From: Pseudomonadota bacterium
GTDB lineage: Bacteria; Pseudomonadota; Alphaproteobacteria; Rhizobiales; Xanthobacteraceae
Reading direction: 5' to 3'
DNA: 5,518 nucleotides
Assembly: GCA_023432885.1 (NCBI GenBank)
Contig: JAEZEU010000230.1
Location: 1-5,518 of the forward strand
Under the pieces are notes generated by a model. It saw only the letters and a program-made list of their open reading frames with translations, had not been told where the DNA came from and made no database searches. Below, piece by piece: positions 5,379 through 5,518 of the stretch (position 1 is the first letter of the stretch; every line of letters starts with the position of its first letter). Both the position numbers and the translations under genes were made by a program.

Positions 5379-5408
5379 CTTATGGGTTACAGGTGCCAGC
5401 CTTGTCAA
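5379..5408 (-). promoter_or_regulatory. Putative sigma-70 promoter of the importer operon
   Basis: On the minus strand a perfect TTGACA (-35, 5403-5408) is followed after 18 nt by CATAAG (-10, 5379-5384; 4 of 6 matches). The TTGACA is conserved in the left copy at 447-452. Transcription would start near 5372, just upstream of the operator dyad at 5346-5360, so a bound regulator could block early elongation or act from the overlapping half-site. Assigned by eye and not unique: TATAAC inside the dyad is another possible -10. Confidence 0.35.
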
Positions 5409-5446
5409 TACCGGTTTTGATCTGCTCATTGCGGATGAGCAGCGAT

Positions 5447-5452
5447 AAAGGA
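5447..5452 (+). promoter_or_regulatory. Ribosome-binding site of the divergent regulator
   Basis: AAAGGA lies 7 nt before the ATG at 5460. The equivalent bases are missing from the left copy, where the ATG at 492 follows GAGCACGCTTACGC directly. Confidence 0.7.
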
Positions 5453-5459
5453 CTTACGA

Positions 5460-5518
5460 ATGGGCATCACAGCGCCGGAAGGCAGAGACAAAGAGCAGCT
5501 GTCCTCATTCATTCGAGG
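5460..5518 (+). CDS. Probable IclR-type transcriptional regulator, first 19 codons only
   Basis: An ATG at 5460 is preceded by AAAGGA (5447-5452) with 7-nt spacing, the best plus-strand start signal in the window. The visible peptide is MGITAPEGRDKEQLSSFIR. It is too short to contain a helix-turn-helix. The short polar leader ending in an SSFIR-like motif fits the N-termini of IclR regulators, which continue into the winged helix after 'SxxRG-x-x-L'. Divergent placement against the importer operon and the PcaR/PobR-like dyad between them agree with this. The family call is inference; a LysR or GntR member is not excluded by the residues alone. Confidence 0.5.
   Translation, partial: MGITAPEGRDKEQLSSFIR

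Larger units (their letters stand above)
5345..5518. repeat. Right copy of the duplicated control region (cut by the window end)
   Basis: This is the counterpart of 391-557. It has the same order of blocks: operator dyad, CGAACTTA, CTTGTCAAYACCGGY with TTTGATCT (5401-5423), CATTGCG, CTTACG beside an ATG (5460), and a 20-nt block with 18 matches (5476-5495). This copy is intact, with a good ribosome-binding site and an uninterrupted reading frame to the window end. It was probably a template, or a sister, of the decayed left copy. Confidence 0.8.

Noticed and set aside
1..5518. CRISPR array, tRNA, rRNA or riboswitch
   Set aside because: I saw no regularly spaced short repeats, no cloverleaf-like segments with CCA-type ends, and no recognisable aptamer core.

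Overview
The window looks like an accessory or catabolic region of a GC-rich proteobacterium. The protein styles suggest an alphaproteobacterium of the rhizobial type, but this is inference: there is no rRNA or other phylogenetic marker. Almost all coding sequence is on the minus strand.

Right to centre (5300 down to 1104) is one apparent operon read leftwards. It encodes an ABC permease, an ABC ATPase, a secreted substrate-binding protein with a Tat-like signal (together a NitT/TauT/SsuA-type importer), and then, after a 166-nt gap with several dyads, a 480-residue FAD-dependent oxidoreductase. The permease stop overlaps the ATPase ATG, and the ATPase stop abuts or overlaps the start of the binding-protein gene. 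A simple reading is that the importer brings in a small organic compound and the oxidoreductase acts on it. The sequence does not identify the compound.

At the right edge (5460 onward) the first 19 codons of a divergent gene are visible. It is probably an IclR-type regulator. Between it and the permease lies a perfect 15-bp dyad (17 bp with flanks) that resembles operators of the PcaR/PcaU/PobR branch of IclR regulators.

At the left edge (1-388) is the N-terminus of a second FAD-dependent oxidoreductase of the same family, also on the minus strand. The region in front of it (391 to about 557) is a diverged direct copy of the right-hand control region. It has the same operator with a compensated base-pair change, the same extra half-site at identical spacing, the same TTGACA box, and a remnant of the regulator start that has lost its ribosome-binding site and is truncated. 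The window is therefore framed by two paralogous control regions, each in front of an operon that contains an FAD oxidoreductase.

The relic regulator runs into a minus-strand fragment of a LivG-type ABC ATPase (601 to about 780). About 320 bases without a recognisable gene follow, up to the end of the main operon at 1104. This 500-base stretch looks like a deletion scar between two catabolic gene clusters.
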